A stretch of DNA of 64,000 nt, from NCBI RefSeq assembly GCF_001509795.1, contig NZ_LLZN01000045.1, positions 1 through 64,000 of the forward strand, given 5' to 3'. The notes under the pieces were generated by a model. The model worked only from the letters and a program-made list of their open reading frames with translations. It searched no databases and was not told the origin of the DNA. The DNA is from Streptomyces sp. NRRL WC-3605 (GTDB lineage Bacteria > Actinomycetota > Actinomycetes > Streptomycetales > Streptomycetaceae). Positions 1 to 12,000 of the stretch are shown one piece after another; positions within the stretch are counted from its first letter, which is position 1, and the number at the start of each line of letters is the position of its first letter. Made by a program: the position numbers and the translations under genes.

Positions 1-3000
1 CAGCATCCCCATGATGTGGCCGATGTCGTACTTCTCGAAGTAGTAGCTCGCGAGATTGATGTCCACCCCGGCCTCGCCCCGGTCGATCACGTCGGCCGGG
101 GTCTCCGTCGTGCGCAGATGCAGGGTGATACGGCAGGGGCGCCCGCCGACGTACTCCCGGATCGTGTCGTGCCTGCGCAGCAGGTCGATGATGCGCACGG
201 CCTTGTCGCGGTACGTCTCGTCGGTGTGCTTCAGGTTGGTGAACTCGTAGGTGCCCGAACGGAAGGGGGTGATGGCCGCGTCCTGCGGCATGCGCGCCGG
301 GACCTCCGCCGATCCGGTCCGGGGCAGGGAGACGGGGTCGACCCAGACCGACCGCCGTGTGACGGGCGTGGCGGCCGTACGGGCCGCGTCCCATGTCCCG
401 CTGTCCCGTTGCGGCTCGGGCGTCACCTCGCCGATCAGGGCGCTCAGCAGCGCCAGGTGCCGGTCGCGCAGGCCGGCGGCGGTGAGCGAGGCGTCCTCGG
501 GCGGTTCGTCCAGGGCCCCGAGGAGGCTGCCCGGGACGTGGGGGCGGTGGGGGGAGTCGGCGTCCCGGTACTCGTCGCGCAGGCCGAGCTGATGGGTGAG
601 CTCGTGGACGAGGTGGGCCGGCGACGCGTCCGCCCACCAGGTCGTCTGGTCCATCGCCCGGTCCCGGCCCGCGAGATCCACGGTGAGGTGGGGCGAGTCG
701 GCGGGGTCCACGTGCTCGACGGTCACATGCAGCCGGTCGCCGCCGGCCAGCCGGTGGGCCGGGTCGTTGAGCAACTGCCGTACGCCTTCGTCCAGTCGGC
801 GGCGCACGTGCTCGGCCTGGTCCCCGGGGCCCCGGATCGCCAGGCGCACCGTGAGGTCGGTGACCGGCTCGCCGCCGTACGAGAAGCGGCGTGCGTCGAA
901 GCCGGAACGCACCACGAAGCGAGGGCGGTGATCGCGCGGACCGCGTGGAACCGGCGGGGTGGCGGTCGGCTCCGCCGGATGCGACGACCCGGTCCGCGGC
1001 AACCGCGGGGAGGTGCCCTGCGCCGCCGGGGAGCCGGGCAGGTCGTCGGTGTCCATGGCCTCGTCACCGGACTCGTACTCGGACGAGGATCCGGCGGGGT
1101 ACTGCTCGTGCGTCCCCTCGGTCCGCTCGCCCTGGAGAACGCCGCCCTGGTCGAGGTAGGCGCCGATGTCCTCGGCGTTGCCCCTGATGTGCTGCACCAG
1201 GCGCGGCCGTTCCCGCATCCACTGGGGCATGCGCCAGCCGGGGAAGAACATGCCGTGGGTCCCGGACGCCCGGACGCGGTGGCCGAGCGGGCGCCCGATG
1301 TGCTCGTTGACCGCCTGGTAGGCCAGGTCGCAGGAGGCGCAGGCCATCTTGAACCCGCCCAGCGGCAGCGTCCGAGGCGCGTCCGGGTCGCCGGGGTTGC
1401 TCTCCCAGTGGGCGACCCAGTGTCCGAGGAGGGTCAGTTCACCGTGCTCCGAGCCGTGTTCCCCGGGTGCGGGGGTGCCGTCCCGGCCCGCCACGTTGAG
1501 GATGCGTGGGTTCGCCAACGCCCGCTTGACGAGGTCCAGTTCGGGAGATCCGGGGTGGTAGAGGCGGTACCAGCCGGTGGCCAGCGCCCGGAGCTTCGTG
1601 CGGTCCCGGGCGTCTCGCGCGACGGCGGGCCGCCTGCGGGCCAGCCACCGCTCGTCGCGCCTCCACTGCTGCCGCTCCCCCGTCAGACGCAGCCCCTCCT
1701 GCTCGGCGGCCGTCTCGTCCGCGAGGAGCGTGTTCCACTGCTGCTCCAGGGTGTCGTCCCACTCCCCCGCGTCGTACTGCTCCTCCAGCCGCGTCCGCAG
1801 GTGCGCCTGTCCGGCGGTCCGGTCGGCGAGGTCGCGCTCCTCCTGGTCGAGCCGGGCCGCCCACCGCCGGTGGGACTCCTCGTCCCTCGACCATTGTTCG
1901 AGCTCGCGCACCCGCTGGGTGCCGCCCGGCTCCTGACCGGTGACGAACCAGCGCAGTTCCTGCTCGACCAGGGCGGCCTCGTCGGCGGTGAGCGCCTTCG
2001 CTCCGGTGTTGCCGGCGATGCCGAGCGAACCGTCCGGCAGGACGGTCACGGCGATGTGCGGGGTGACCTGGGCGTCGGCCTGGCGGTCCGGCTTGCGCAG
2101 CACGTCCTTCACCAGACGGGCGATCCGGTCCAGCATCCGCAGCGTCACCTCGCGGTCCCGCTCGGACGTGCCGGGCGGCCGCGTCTGGGTGAAGGGGACC
2201 CCGGTGCCGAGGCCGAGCGCCTCCCGCAGCTCCTCGTACTCCTCGGACGACAGCCTGCCGGCCTGCTCCACCTGGTCCAGGGCTTCGGGCACCCCGATCC
2301 CCGTGTGCTCGGTGAACGCGCTGTCGAACGCCACGTCCGGGAGGCCGCCGAGTCGTGCGTTGCGCCGCCGGACCACGTCCAGCAGCGCGTCGGCCCTGAG
2401 CTCGGGCTCCTCCAGCAGGGTGGCGAACTCGACCGCGAACGGGTGCTCCGGGCTCGTCTCGACGGCCTCCCGCTCGCTCTCGGAGCCGGAGTCGAGGTCC
2501 ATCTCGACGTCCGAGTCCGCGTCCGTCGTCCCGCCCGCCCCGGACAGCGTGTGGAGGTCGTACGCCTCCTCCTCGCCGGGCCGGTCCGCGTCCGGAGCCG
2601 GCACCGCCGGGCTCGGCGCGGGGGCCGGGGAGAGTGGGAGCAGCGGGACGAAGTCGCCGCCGCGGCGCCGGAGCCGAAGGTGCGGGCCTGCCTCGCCGGA
2701 CGGGCCGGGGTAGGTGTGGGCGAGGCCGTTCTCCTCGACGAGCGTGACGGTGGTGCCCGTCGCGGCGGCGGCCCATGCGGCCACGGCACGGTCGGCGCCG
2801 GGGCCCCACGGGGCCTCGGCGAGATGGCGGCGCAGGTGGCCGTCGCGGGCGTCCTGGCTCGGCGCGGGCGCGCCGGGGCGGACGACGAGGGGCGGCGGCG
2901 TGAAGAGCGTGTCGCGCTCGGCGCGGGCGCCGGGCAGGCCGTTCAGGCGCATCAGCCGGGCGGGCGGCATGTCGGCGCGCCGGCGCAGTCGCCCGGCTTC

Positions 3001-6000
3001 GTGGCGGTCCAGGCCGGGCTGCCGCGACGCGTGGTGCAGTGCGGTGGACAGCGCGGCGAAGAAGCCGTTGCCGCGGCCGGTGGGCGGGCCCTGGGTGTAG
3101 GTGGCGCCGTCGGGTGCGGTGAGGACGCCGTCGCGGTCGAGACGGTAGCGCGGGCCGGTGCTGTCGGCGGGCGGGTGCCAGGGCGGGGTGGCGTGGCTGC
3201 GGTGTGCCGGGGCGGGGCCCGCGATCCCGTCGTCCGGGGCGGGGCCCGCGGTGGTCGCCGTCGCCGGGAGCGGGGTGGCGACCGGGGCCGGGCGGCCGGG
3301 CGGGAGGGCGGCGTGGAAGTAGCCGTCGGCGGCGAGGAGGACGGGGTCGGTGGCCGGGTCGACGGCGGCCGGGTCGGTGCCGTGCGGGAGGAAGCGCTGT
3401 TCGCGGCCTTCGCCGGTCACGACGGTCACCGGGGTGCCGAGGAGCCGGGCGGCGAGGGCGGGCAGCAGGTCGGCGCCGCCGTGGTCGCCGGCGCGGCGTT
3501 CCGCCGGGGCGGGGTGTGCGGTGTCCGCCGTCGCGGTGCCCGTCCGCGGCGGCTCGCTGGTGAAGGGCCGGAGCAGGGCGGCGGTGGCCAGGGCCACCCG
3601 TTGCGCCGGGGTCGGCCAGAGGGTCAGCGGGAGGCGGCCGAACGCGTCGAACTCGGCCTGCTGGGCGGGGGTCAGCCGCACGCCCGCGAAGTCGAGCTCC
3701 TCCTGGGTGAAGGTGTCCGCGACGTCGAGGGCGAGGGTGTCGAGCAGGTCCGCGTTGCGGGTCTCGCCCAGTTCCCAGGCGAGTCGGTTGCGGGCGGCCC
3801 GGACGGCCCGTTCGGTGATCGCCGGATCGCCGGGAGCGGCGGTGAACCGGGCCGCGAGGCCGGTGCCCAGGAGGTGGGGCAGTCGGCCGCGGTCCTGGGC
3901 GACGGCGATCAGCGCGTGGAAGAACGACGCGCCGTCGTGCGGCATGTCGTGCACCTCGCGCACCAGCGTGCCGTCCGGCGAGGTGAGGGTTCGCGGGGCG
4001 GAGTCGGTGGCGCCGGTGATGCGGTACGGCGCGGGCGCTTCGGAGCGCCACGCCGGCTCGGTGTGCTCCTGCGCCCGGTCCGGCACCGGGACGGACACGC
4101 GGCCCTGGTGGTGGGCGGTGAGGCGGGAGGCCGCGAGGTGCAGGCGGTGGTGGTCAGCGGCGGCGGAGTCGGTGTGCGCCTGCCAGCGGCGGACCTCGTC
4201 GCGGGCGGCCTGCCAGGCGGCGACGGCCGGCGACTGGGCCATGGCCTGCGGCAGGGCGGTCGGCCGGTCGGGGTCGTCGTCGCCGAGCGCGGCCTGCTCC
4301 TGCGGGGTCAGGCCGAGCCAGGTCTCACGGGCCCGGGCCCGGGCGTCGTAGTAGCCCTTCTCCGCCGCCGCGAGGTCGCCGGCCGCCTTGGCCATGGCGT
4401 CCCAGGCCGCAGCGACCTCGTCCGGGAACGTGGTGTCGTCCAGCAGGCCGTAGTCGCGGGCGATGTCCTCGCGGAGCCAGACCAGGGCGGTGGTCTCGGC
4501 CTCGGCGGCGCGTGGGCCCCGCTTGGCCTTGCCGAGCGCCTGCAGCGGGCGGCTGTCGGTGAAGTGGTGGTCCACCTCGGCCACGGTCAGCCAGCTCACC
4601 GGGATCGCGAAGAGCATGCTGCGGTCGGTGACGACCTTCAGATGGGTGCCGAGGGTGGTGTCGACGGTGCCCTTGAGGGCGGTGCCGTCGTCGGCGCCGC
4701 CGATCGGGACCGAGGCGCCCGGGTTGGTGACGCCCGCGTTGCTGTTGCCCGCGAGCGGCGAGGTGCCGGCCATGCCCTCGACGTTGTCGGTGATGCCGGC
4801 CTCCAGCGCGTCGGAGGTCTTCGACCGCTGCATGGCCTCCATGCGCGGCTTGTTCTCGACGGCGAGGAGCCGGGCGCCGCCGCGGTGCATCCTCGCGTAG
4901 ATACGGGAGTCCGCGGTGTGGGACTGGCCGAAGAGGCGGGCGGACGCCTGGGCGGGGAGCTGTGAGCCGTTCACTCCGAGGGCCTCCCGGAAGCCGGCGG
5001 TGAGGCCGACCTGGGTGGTGGCCTCGTGCTGGGCCTGCGCGGGGGCGGTGCCGGGACCGGTGAGCGGGGTGAGGCGCGCCATGCGGACGCGTTCGGTGAG
5101 GACGTGGCCGGTGTGGCGGCGCCCGAGGTCGCCGTCGCCGAGGCCGTCGGCGCGGGCGGTGGCGAGGGTCAGGGCGTCCTGCACGTTGGCGGCGCCCCGG
5201 ACGTCCACGGCGAGGATGCCGGAGCCGATGCGGTCGTCGACGGGCAGCACGTCCGGGTCGGTCCGGCCGGTGCCGTCGTCGCCGGTGCGCCAGGCGGCGA
5301 TGCCCTGCGGGCGGGCCTGTTCGGCGGTCAGCATCCGTACGGCGCGCTCGGGTTCGGGCACGTCCTCCTCGGTGAGCATGCCGTCGGTGCCGTCGTCGGT
5401 GGGGGTGAGCAGGCCGGCCGGGACGATCTCGTTGAGGGTGCCGACCGACGCCACGGCGCGCGGGGACAGCAGATCGCCGGCCGCGTCGGTCATGGTGACG
5501 GTCAGGACGTAGCTGGTGACGATCTCGGCGTGGGCCTGGGTGGTGGCGATGTTCGGCATCGAGGTGTTGCCGGTGGTCTCCGTCCGGGTGGCGGCACGCC
5601 GCTTGGCGGCGGTGCCCTGGACGGAGGGGTTGGCGAGGAGGATGCCGCTCTCGGCTGCGCGCTGGCCCGCGGAGAGGGTGACGTCGGCGCCCTGGTCCTG
5701 TGAGGTGCTGGCCGAGTCGTCGCGGGCGGTGGTGCGGTAGTCCTCCAGCTCGAAGCCGGTGCGCAGCCGTTCGACGGTGGTGGTGACCGGGGTCAGTCTG
5801 AACCGGACCAGTGCGGGGCTCCCGCCGACCGGCAGGCGGCTGGGGTGGCGCCAGGTGCGGTGGCGCACCGGCAGGGTCATACCGTCGGTCGTCAGCTCGT
5901 GCAGATGGGCGCGCAGGAAGTCCGGGGAGAGCCGCTGGAGGACCTGTTCCCGGTCGTGCGAGGGGACGCCGATTTTCGTCATCCGTCCCATGAGCTGCTG

Positions 6001-9000
6001 GGCGGCGTGACTGGCGTCGAGCTGGCCGCTGGGGTGGCCGGGGAAGCGGCGGCCGCGCAGGAAGGGGGGCACGCGATAGCCGCGGCCGAGGTTGCGCGGG
6101 GTGGTGGTGCCCAGGCCGTCCGGGGCGAGCCCGGCCTCGATGACGTCCTGCATCGGCAGGTGGAACATCACCGCGTCGCGCACCCGCTGCAGTGCGGCGG
6201 CTGCGCCGCGCGGGGCGAGTGCGCGTCCGAGGCGCCCGGACAGGCGTCCGGCGGCGGAGCTGACGGCGGTCCCGGCGCGGGTGCCCACGGTGCCCATCGC
6301 CGCCGTCCAGCGGTCGCGTACGGCGATGGTCTCGGTGGCGTCGGCGACGACCAGGTACATCCGGCCCGCGTAGGTGAGGGTCGTGTTCCGCCCCCGGGTG
6401 AGGGTCTGCGCGACACTGCGGCCCTTGCCCCAGGCGTACTGGAGGGCGGTCGAGTAGGAGCCGACGACGGCCGGTCCGCCGGGTGCCTGCTGGAGCGGCA
6501 TGTCGGCGCCTTGGACGCCGAGGGTGGTACGCGACACGGTGCTCGCGCTGCCGGCCACGCGGTGCTCGTTGCCGATGGTCGCTTCGAGGCTGGCCGCCTT
6601 GGGGTCGCTCTTGACCCGCACGTTGTCCAGTTCGCCGCGGACGGCGGCCTTCAGGTAGTGCGTCTGGAGCGGCCCGGCGCCGTTGAGCCCGGTGATCCGT
6701 GACCCGAACGGGCCCAGGTACTGGCCGAGTTGACCGGCCACGTGGAGGCCGGCCATGGCGCGCCGCAGTGCGCTGCGCACCGGCGCGCCGGGCGCGCTGA
6801 CGTGCCAGGAGGTGCCGGAGGCGCGGTCGGCGGTGTCCTGCATCAGCCGCTGGCGCCGTGCGCCGCCCTCGGTGCTGAGCACCACGTGCGGGGCACGCAG
6901 CAGCCTGCGGACGAGCTGTTGCGCCGCCGAGTCCGTTCTCGGCAACGGGCGCGTGCCGTCAAGGAGTTGGTCGGCCTCGACGGCGGAGAGCCGTACGGGT
7001 GCCGGCACCGGCGCCGGTCCGGTGGGCGGCGGGTCGGCGGGTGCGTGGCGGTCGGAACCGTGCGCGGCGGGCACGGCGAGCTCCACGCGCCCCACGGTCT
7101 CGCTGCCCCGGTGGAACAGCGGCCGCTCCTCGACCTTGCTGACGAAGACGCCGGCGCCGAGGAGGCCGAGCGAGACGAGTCGGGCCCAGCCGCGCGGGCG
7201 CCGGTGGCCTTCGAAGGAGGCGCCCAGTTCCACCTGGTAGCTGTAGAGGTCGGCGCCGTTCTGGAACGTCAGGTGGTCGTGGGTGACCGCGGCCGTGCTG
7301 CGGGTGCCCTTCTGCTCGGTCCTGGCGTACCGGGCCCCCACGGACACGTTGCCGGTCTGGCGTGGCAGCCCCGCCTCGGGCACCTTGTCGTGGTCGCGCG
7401 GGGACACGCCCACCTCGAGGCCGGCGGACAGCGTGGTGGACGCCTGCTGGCCCTGACCGGACACCTCGGTGCCGATCACCGCGTTGCGCAGCGAGCGTTC
7501 GCTCATGGTGGTCTCGAAGCGGCGGTCGGTGAGTCTCGCCCGCAGGATCAGCGTGTGGTGGCCGCGGCGCACCTTGCCGTCCTCGGTGAGGGTGACGGGC
7601 ACGCCGGTGGTGGTCAGCTCGTCCAGGCTCTGCGCCAGGGTGGGCCGGTTGAGGGCTTCGCGGACCTGCCGGTCGTTGTGCATCGCGGTCCGCATCCTGC
7701 CGTCGCCGTACCAGAAGCGGGCCAGCCGCGGGTGCCGCAGCATCGACGGCGGGACGAAGAGGGACGGGTAGGACCGGTGCAGCGTGTCGAGGACGGTGTC
7801 CGCGAAGACGCGCAGCGGGTCCTGCGCGACGGGAGGCCCGGCGTGGTTCTGGGCCTGGTTCGGCGGCTGGGGCTGTCCGACGGTGGCCACGGCGTTCCCG
7901 GGGCGGTCGGGGCGGAAGCCCTCGGCGCGGACCTGACCGCCGAGGTGCACCGGGTCTTGGCGGGTGAGGTACCAGGGCACGGGTGGCTCGGCGTCCGGGT
8001 GGGGGCCGGTCCGTCCGGGCGTCCGGCTGTCCCAGCCGGCGAGCCGGCGTGCGTCCTGGGTGGAGATCCAGTCCAGGCTGACCACGCGCACCGGCCGGGT
8101 CGCGGACGCCGGCTCGCCCGCCTTGCGCACCATGAGGGTGCGCTCCACCCGGTAGAGCGCGACCGGGTGGTTGCGCAGCCGTCCGGTGGTCTTGCGGGCC
8201 GCGTCGGTGCCGAGCTGGTGGCCGCGCCCGGAGCTGAGGTCCGCTCGGACCAGGGGCCCGCCCTGGAGACGTACGTCCGTCTCCGGGCCTACCAGGGTGT
8301 AGTTGGGGCCTGCGGTGACCTGGATGCCGAAGCGGGTGTCGCGGACGTGGCCGCGCTCGTTCTGGTACGTGGTCTGTGTGAGGTCGCGCAGTTCCGCCTT
8401 GACCGACTCGGCGACCAGGGTGGCGCGGTGCGGGATCGACCGCTCGACGACGAGGTGCCCCAGCGGACGCAGCGCGCTCCCCCGAGTCAGCTCGGGTCCG
8501 CTGACCGGCCCGGCGAACCGGCCGAACAGGGCGAGCAGGCGTCCCGGACGGACGTACGAGACGAGGGTGCGGTGCGCCGAACTGCCGGGCCGGGCACCGG
8601 ACAGGGCGAGCGCGACGTCCTCCGGAGGGTCCACCGGGTGCAGTCCGGTGATGTCCGTCATCCGCGGCTCGTTCCCGTCCGGGAAGGTGAGCGTCCGCGG
8701 GGCCCGGCGCGGCCCGCTGAACGGCACGGTGAGGTCGTCGGGCAGGCGCCAACTGAGGCCGTCCCGCATGGCGAAGTGCGCGGTGTGCACCTGGCTGCGC
8801 CGCCAGTTCGGCCCGGTCGCGGGCGCGGTGGCCGGGCCCGCCGTCTTCGGGGCCTCGGTGACGCGCTCCACCCGGACCCGGTAGTGGACGTCGTCCAGAT
8901 GCAGGTGCGAACCCTCGTGGGCGCGGTGCTCGGTCTGGTCGTACGCCTGGGTGCCCAGGGAGTAGTCGGTGCGGCGGGTCCAGCCCAGCGAGACGCCGAT

Positions 9001-12000
9001 CTTCAGCAGCCAGTTGAGCGGCGGGCCCATGCTCAGTGCGGCGGCGATCCGGCGTCCGTGGCCGACGCTGCGCCCGCCACCGGTGGTGGCCTGGCCGCGC
9101 CGCATGGTGTCCAGACGGGTGGTGCCGCCGTGCACGTCGGAGAAGCGTTCCCAGCGGTGGTACGGGATGGCCTCGACGATCATCTCGTGGCCGACGGCGG
9201 ACTTCTCCCGGCCCACGAGGCGTGCGCCGCGCGGGGCGGTGAAGGCGCCGGGCTGGTCGGTCAGCAGGCGCAGCAGCTCGGCCTCGTCGAACTGGTCGCG
9301 CAGCTTCTTCGGCAACTGCCCGAGGATCTCCTCGGCGACCTGCTCGGGCGAGCGCAGGGTGAGCACGCCGGGACCCGGGAAGAGGCCGGTGGGCCGGTTT
9401 CGGCGGGTGGCGTCCTCGCGGGGCGCGGCGGCGCCGTCGTCCGGGGCGGGGTCGGCGCCCGGGTCGATGAGGACGGTCGGAAGCCGGCTGCCGTCCTCGA
9501 AGGTGACGGTGCGGGGTGGCGGGCCCGGCGGGCGGGCGTCCGGTCCCGTGAGCAGGCGGGCCGGGCGGTGCCGTTCGAGCTGTGTCTCCAGCGGCACGGG
9601 GTCGCCCCGGTCGGGGGCTTCGGTGGCGGGGCCGTCGAGGTCGGAGACCCCGGCCATGCCGCGCAGCCACTCGGCGAAGGGTTCGTCGCGCTCCGGCTCG
9701 TCGGAAGCCGGGTCCGCGGGCGTGGTGACGGTGTCGGGCGCGGGAGCGAGCGGGGCGCCGGCCGGGATCAGGGCGTCGTAGTGGTCGGTGCCGTTGTAGG
9801 CCAGGTGCAGGGTGCCGCCGCGGCCGCCCGGATGGAGGGGCGTGACGAGGGGGGTGGCCGGTGCGTGCGGGTCGGCCTGGACGAGGCGCAGGTCGAGGTC
9901 GAGGGTGTGGGCCAGCGCCTGCGGGAGCACGTCGGCGAAGGGAGAGGCCCACAGCCCGGCGTGTTCGGCCGCGGCGGCGACGAGTCCGTCGGTCCCGAGC
10001 CGTCGTGCCTCGTCCGGGGTGGGCGCGATCTCGGCGAGTTGCGGGTAGTCGCTGTTCCTGAGGATGCGCCGCCATCGCCGGGCGTCGCCGCCCTCGACGA
10101 CGGCCTCAGCGATGCCGTTCCAGCGCTGGGTGATCCTGCGCTGCGCGTCGGCGTCGCGCACCCCGGCGAGCGCGGTCATGCGCAGGTCGTCCACCACGGC
10201 GAGCACCGGGTCCGGGGTGGCCTCGGCGGCCGCGGCGGCCAGTTCGGAGCCGGCGATCCGGTCGCGCAGCAGGCCGCGCAGTCCGGCGACGTCGCGCGCG
10301 GCCCAATGGGGCGGGACCTCCTGGGCGCGGGCGCTGTCGAGCAGTGCCCGGAACAGGCAGTTCCCGCCGCCCGGCGTGTCCAGCCGCCGGAAGGTCCGGC
10401 CGTCCACCCGTACGCCGTCGCCGCTCGTGGTGTCCTTGCTGAGCAGCGTCAGGTCTTCGGCGAGGCTCTCCGGCCGGCTCGGCGCCGGGGCGAGGTCGGG
10501 TCTGCGCCGGGCGAGTTCGGCGGTGTCCTCGGCGCTCAGGGCCAGTTCGGACAGCGGCAGCGGAGTACTGGAGAGCGACCAGGTGATCTGCGCGGACGGC
10601 GCATACGTCAGTCCGCGCACGTCGTCCGGGGAGACCAAGGTGTCCGGTGGGAGCGCGGGAGGCGGCGGGGGAAGCAGGGCGTCCAGGGTCGTGTCGGGCC
10701 CGGCGGTGTCCCGCAGCCGGGCCGCGGCCCGCAGGAAGTCGGTGTACTGCTCCGTCGTGGGTCCCGTCGCCGGGTCGACCGCGACCCCGGGCCGGTCGCC
10801 GACCATGCGGCGCAGCAGGTCCGGTGTCATCCGGCCGTCGCCGTAGCGGGCCGCCGTGTCGGGGCTCAGCCAACGCAGACCGTCCACGTACGCCAGCGCG
10901 GCGAGCAACTCCCGGCTCTCCGGCCGCTGTTCGGCGTCCGGACCGAGGGCGTCGCGCAGGGTGCGGATCTGCTGGAGGGTACGGGCCCGGGCGAAGGCGT
11001 CGGCGGGGCCGGGGCCCGCGTGCAGACCGGCATCGCGGGCGAGGGCGTCCAGGTCGGCACCGCCGGGCTCCGGGGTGAACAGCCGCCAGCGGCCCGGCCC
11101 TTCCGTGCCCTCGGTGAGCACCGCACGGACGTCGCCGTTCCCGTCCCGGGCCGTGCCGACCTCGGTGGTCGGCGCGTACACGGGCCGTCCGGTGCGGTTC
11201 GCCACGTGCTGGGCCACCGGCAGTCCCGCCACGTGCGGCTGGCGCCCGGTCTCGCAGGAGAACAGCACGAGGGGCCGCGACCTGTCGCCGTCCCGCGCCC
11301 AGGACCTGAGCACCTCCCCGAGCTGCACGCCGCTGACCTTGACGGAGGGGCGCGCGGCGTCGTCGGTGCCGAGGGTGACGGTGCGCGGGGTTCCGTGCCC
11401 CACGAAGTAGTCGGCGCCCTCGTCGGTGTCCGCGCCGGGCAGCGCGGTCGGCGGGCCGGTGAACACCGTGCGGACCGGGCCGGACGGGGCCGGCCCCGAT
11501 GTGGTCCGCACCCCACGGAAGGTGTCCTGGTCGAGCAGTGCCCTGCGGCCCGTGTCGCGTGCCGTTCCGTCGTCGGCGGGGTCCTGCGAGACGGTCAGCG
11601 TCCGCACGGCCCGTCCCGGCCGCGGTTTCACGGCCGACTCGGGCACCCAGCGGCGCAGCTGGGTGAGCGGGACCGTGTGGCCGTCCAGGGTGGTGACCAC
11701 GGCTCCCCGGTCCGGGGTGCCGCCGCCGTCGTTGGTTCCCTCCTGCTCGGGGCCCTCCATGGGCCGCACGATGACGCGTCCTCGCGGCGGCCGGGCCGCC
11801 GATGTGTCCGGCGGCGCGGGTGGAGGCGGGGTGCCGCCGGCGCCGGGGCCGGGTCCGCCGGCGGTCCCCGGTGCGTTGCCGCCGGTCGTGCCGGTCTGCC
11901 CCGACTCCAGGTGCAGGTCGGTGGCCGTGTCCGTCCAAGGGCGGGACAGGGTGGCGAGCTTGGCCGCGGCGGGGAGGCCGGAGACATCGGGGGCGAGGGC

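Noticed and set aside
1439..4051. 870-aa minus-strand frame made of Arg/Pro/Ala
   Set aside because: Out-of-frame shadow on the same strand as the giant gene; composition is typical of a shifted high-GC frame.
16..4965. 1649-aa open frame on the plus strand
   Set aside because: It is the mirror of the giant minus-strand gene: high-GC antisense shadow rich in Gly/Val/Arg, no ribosome binding site, no domain.
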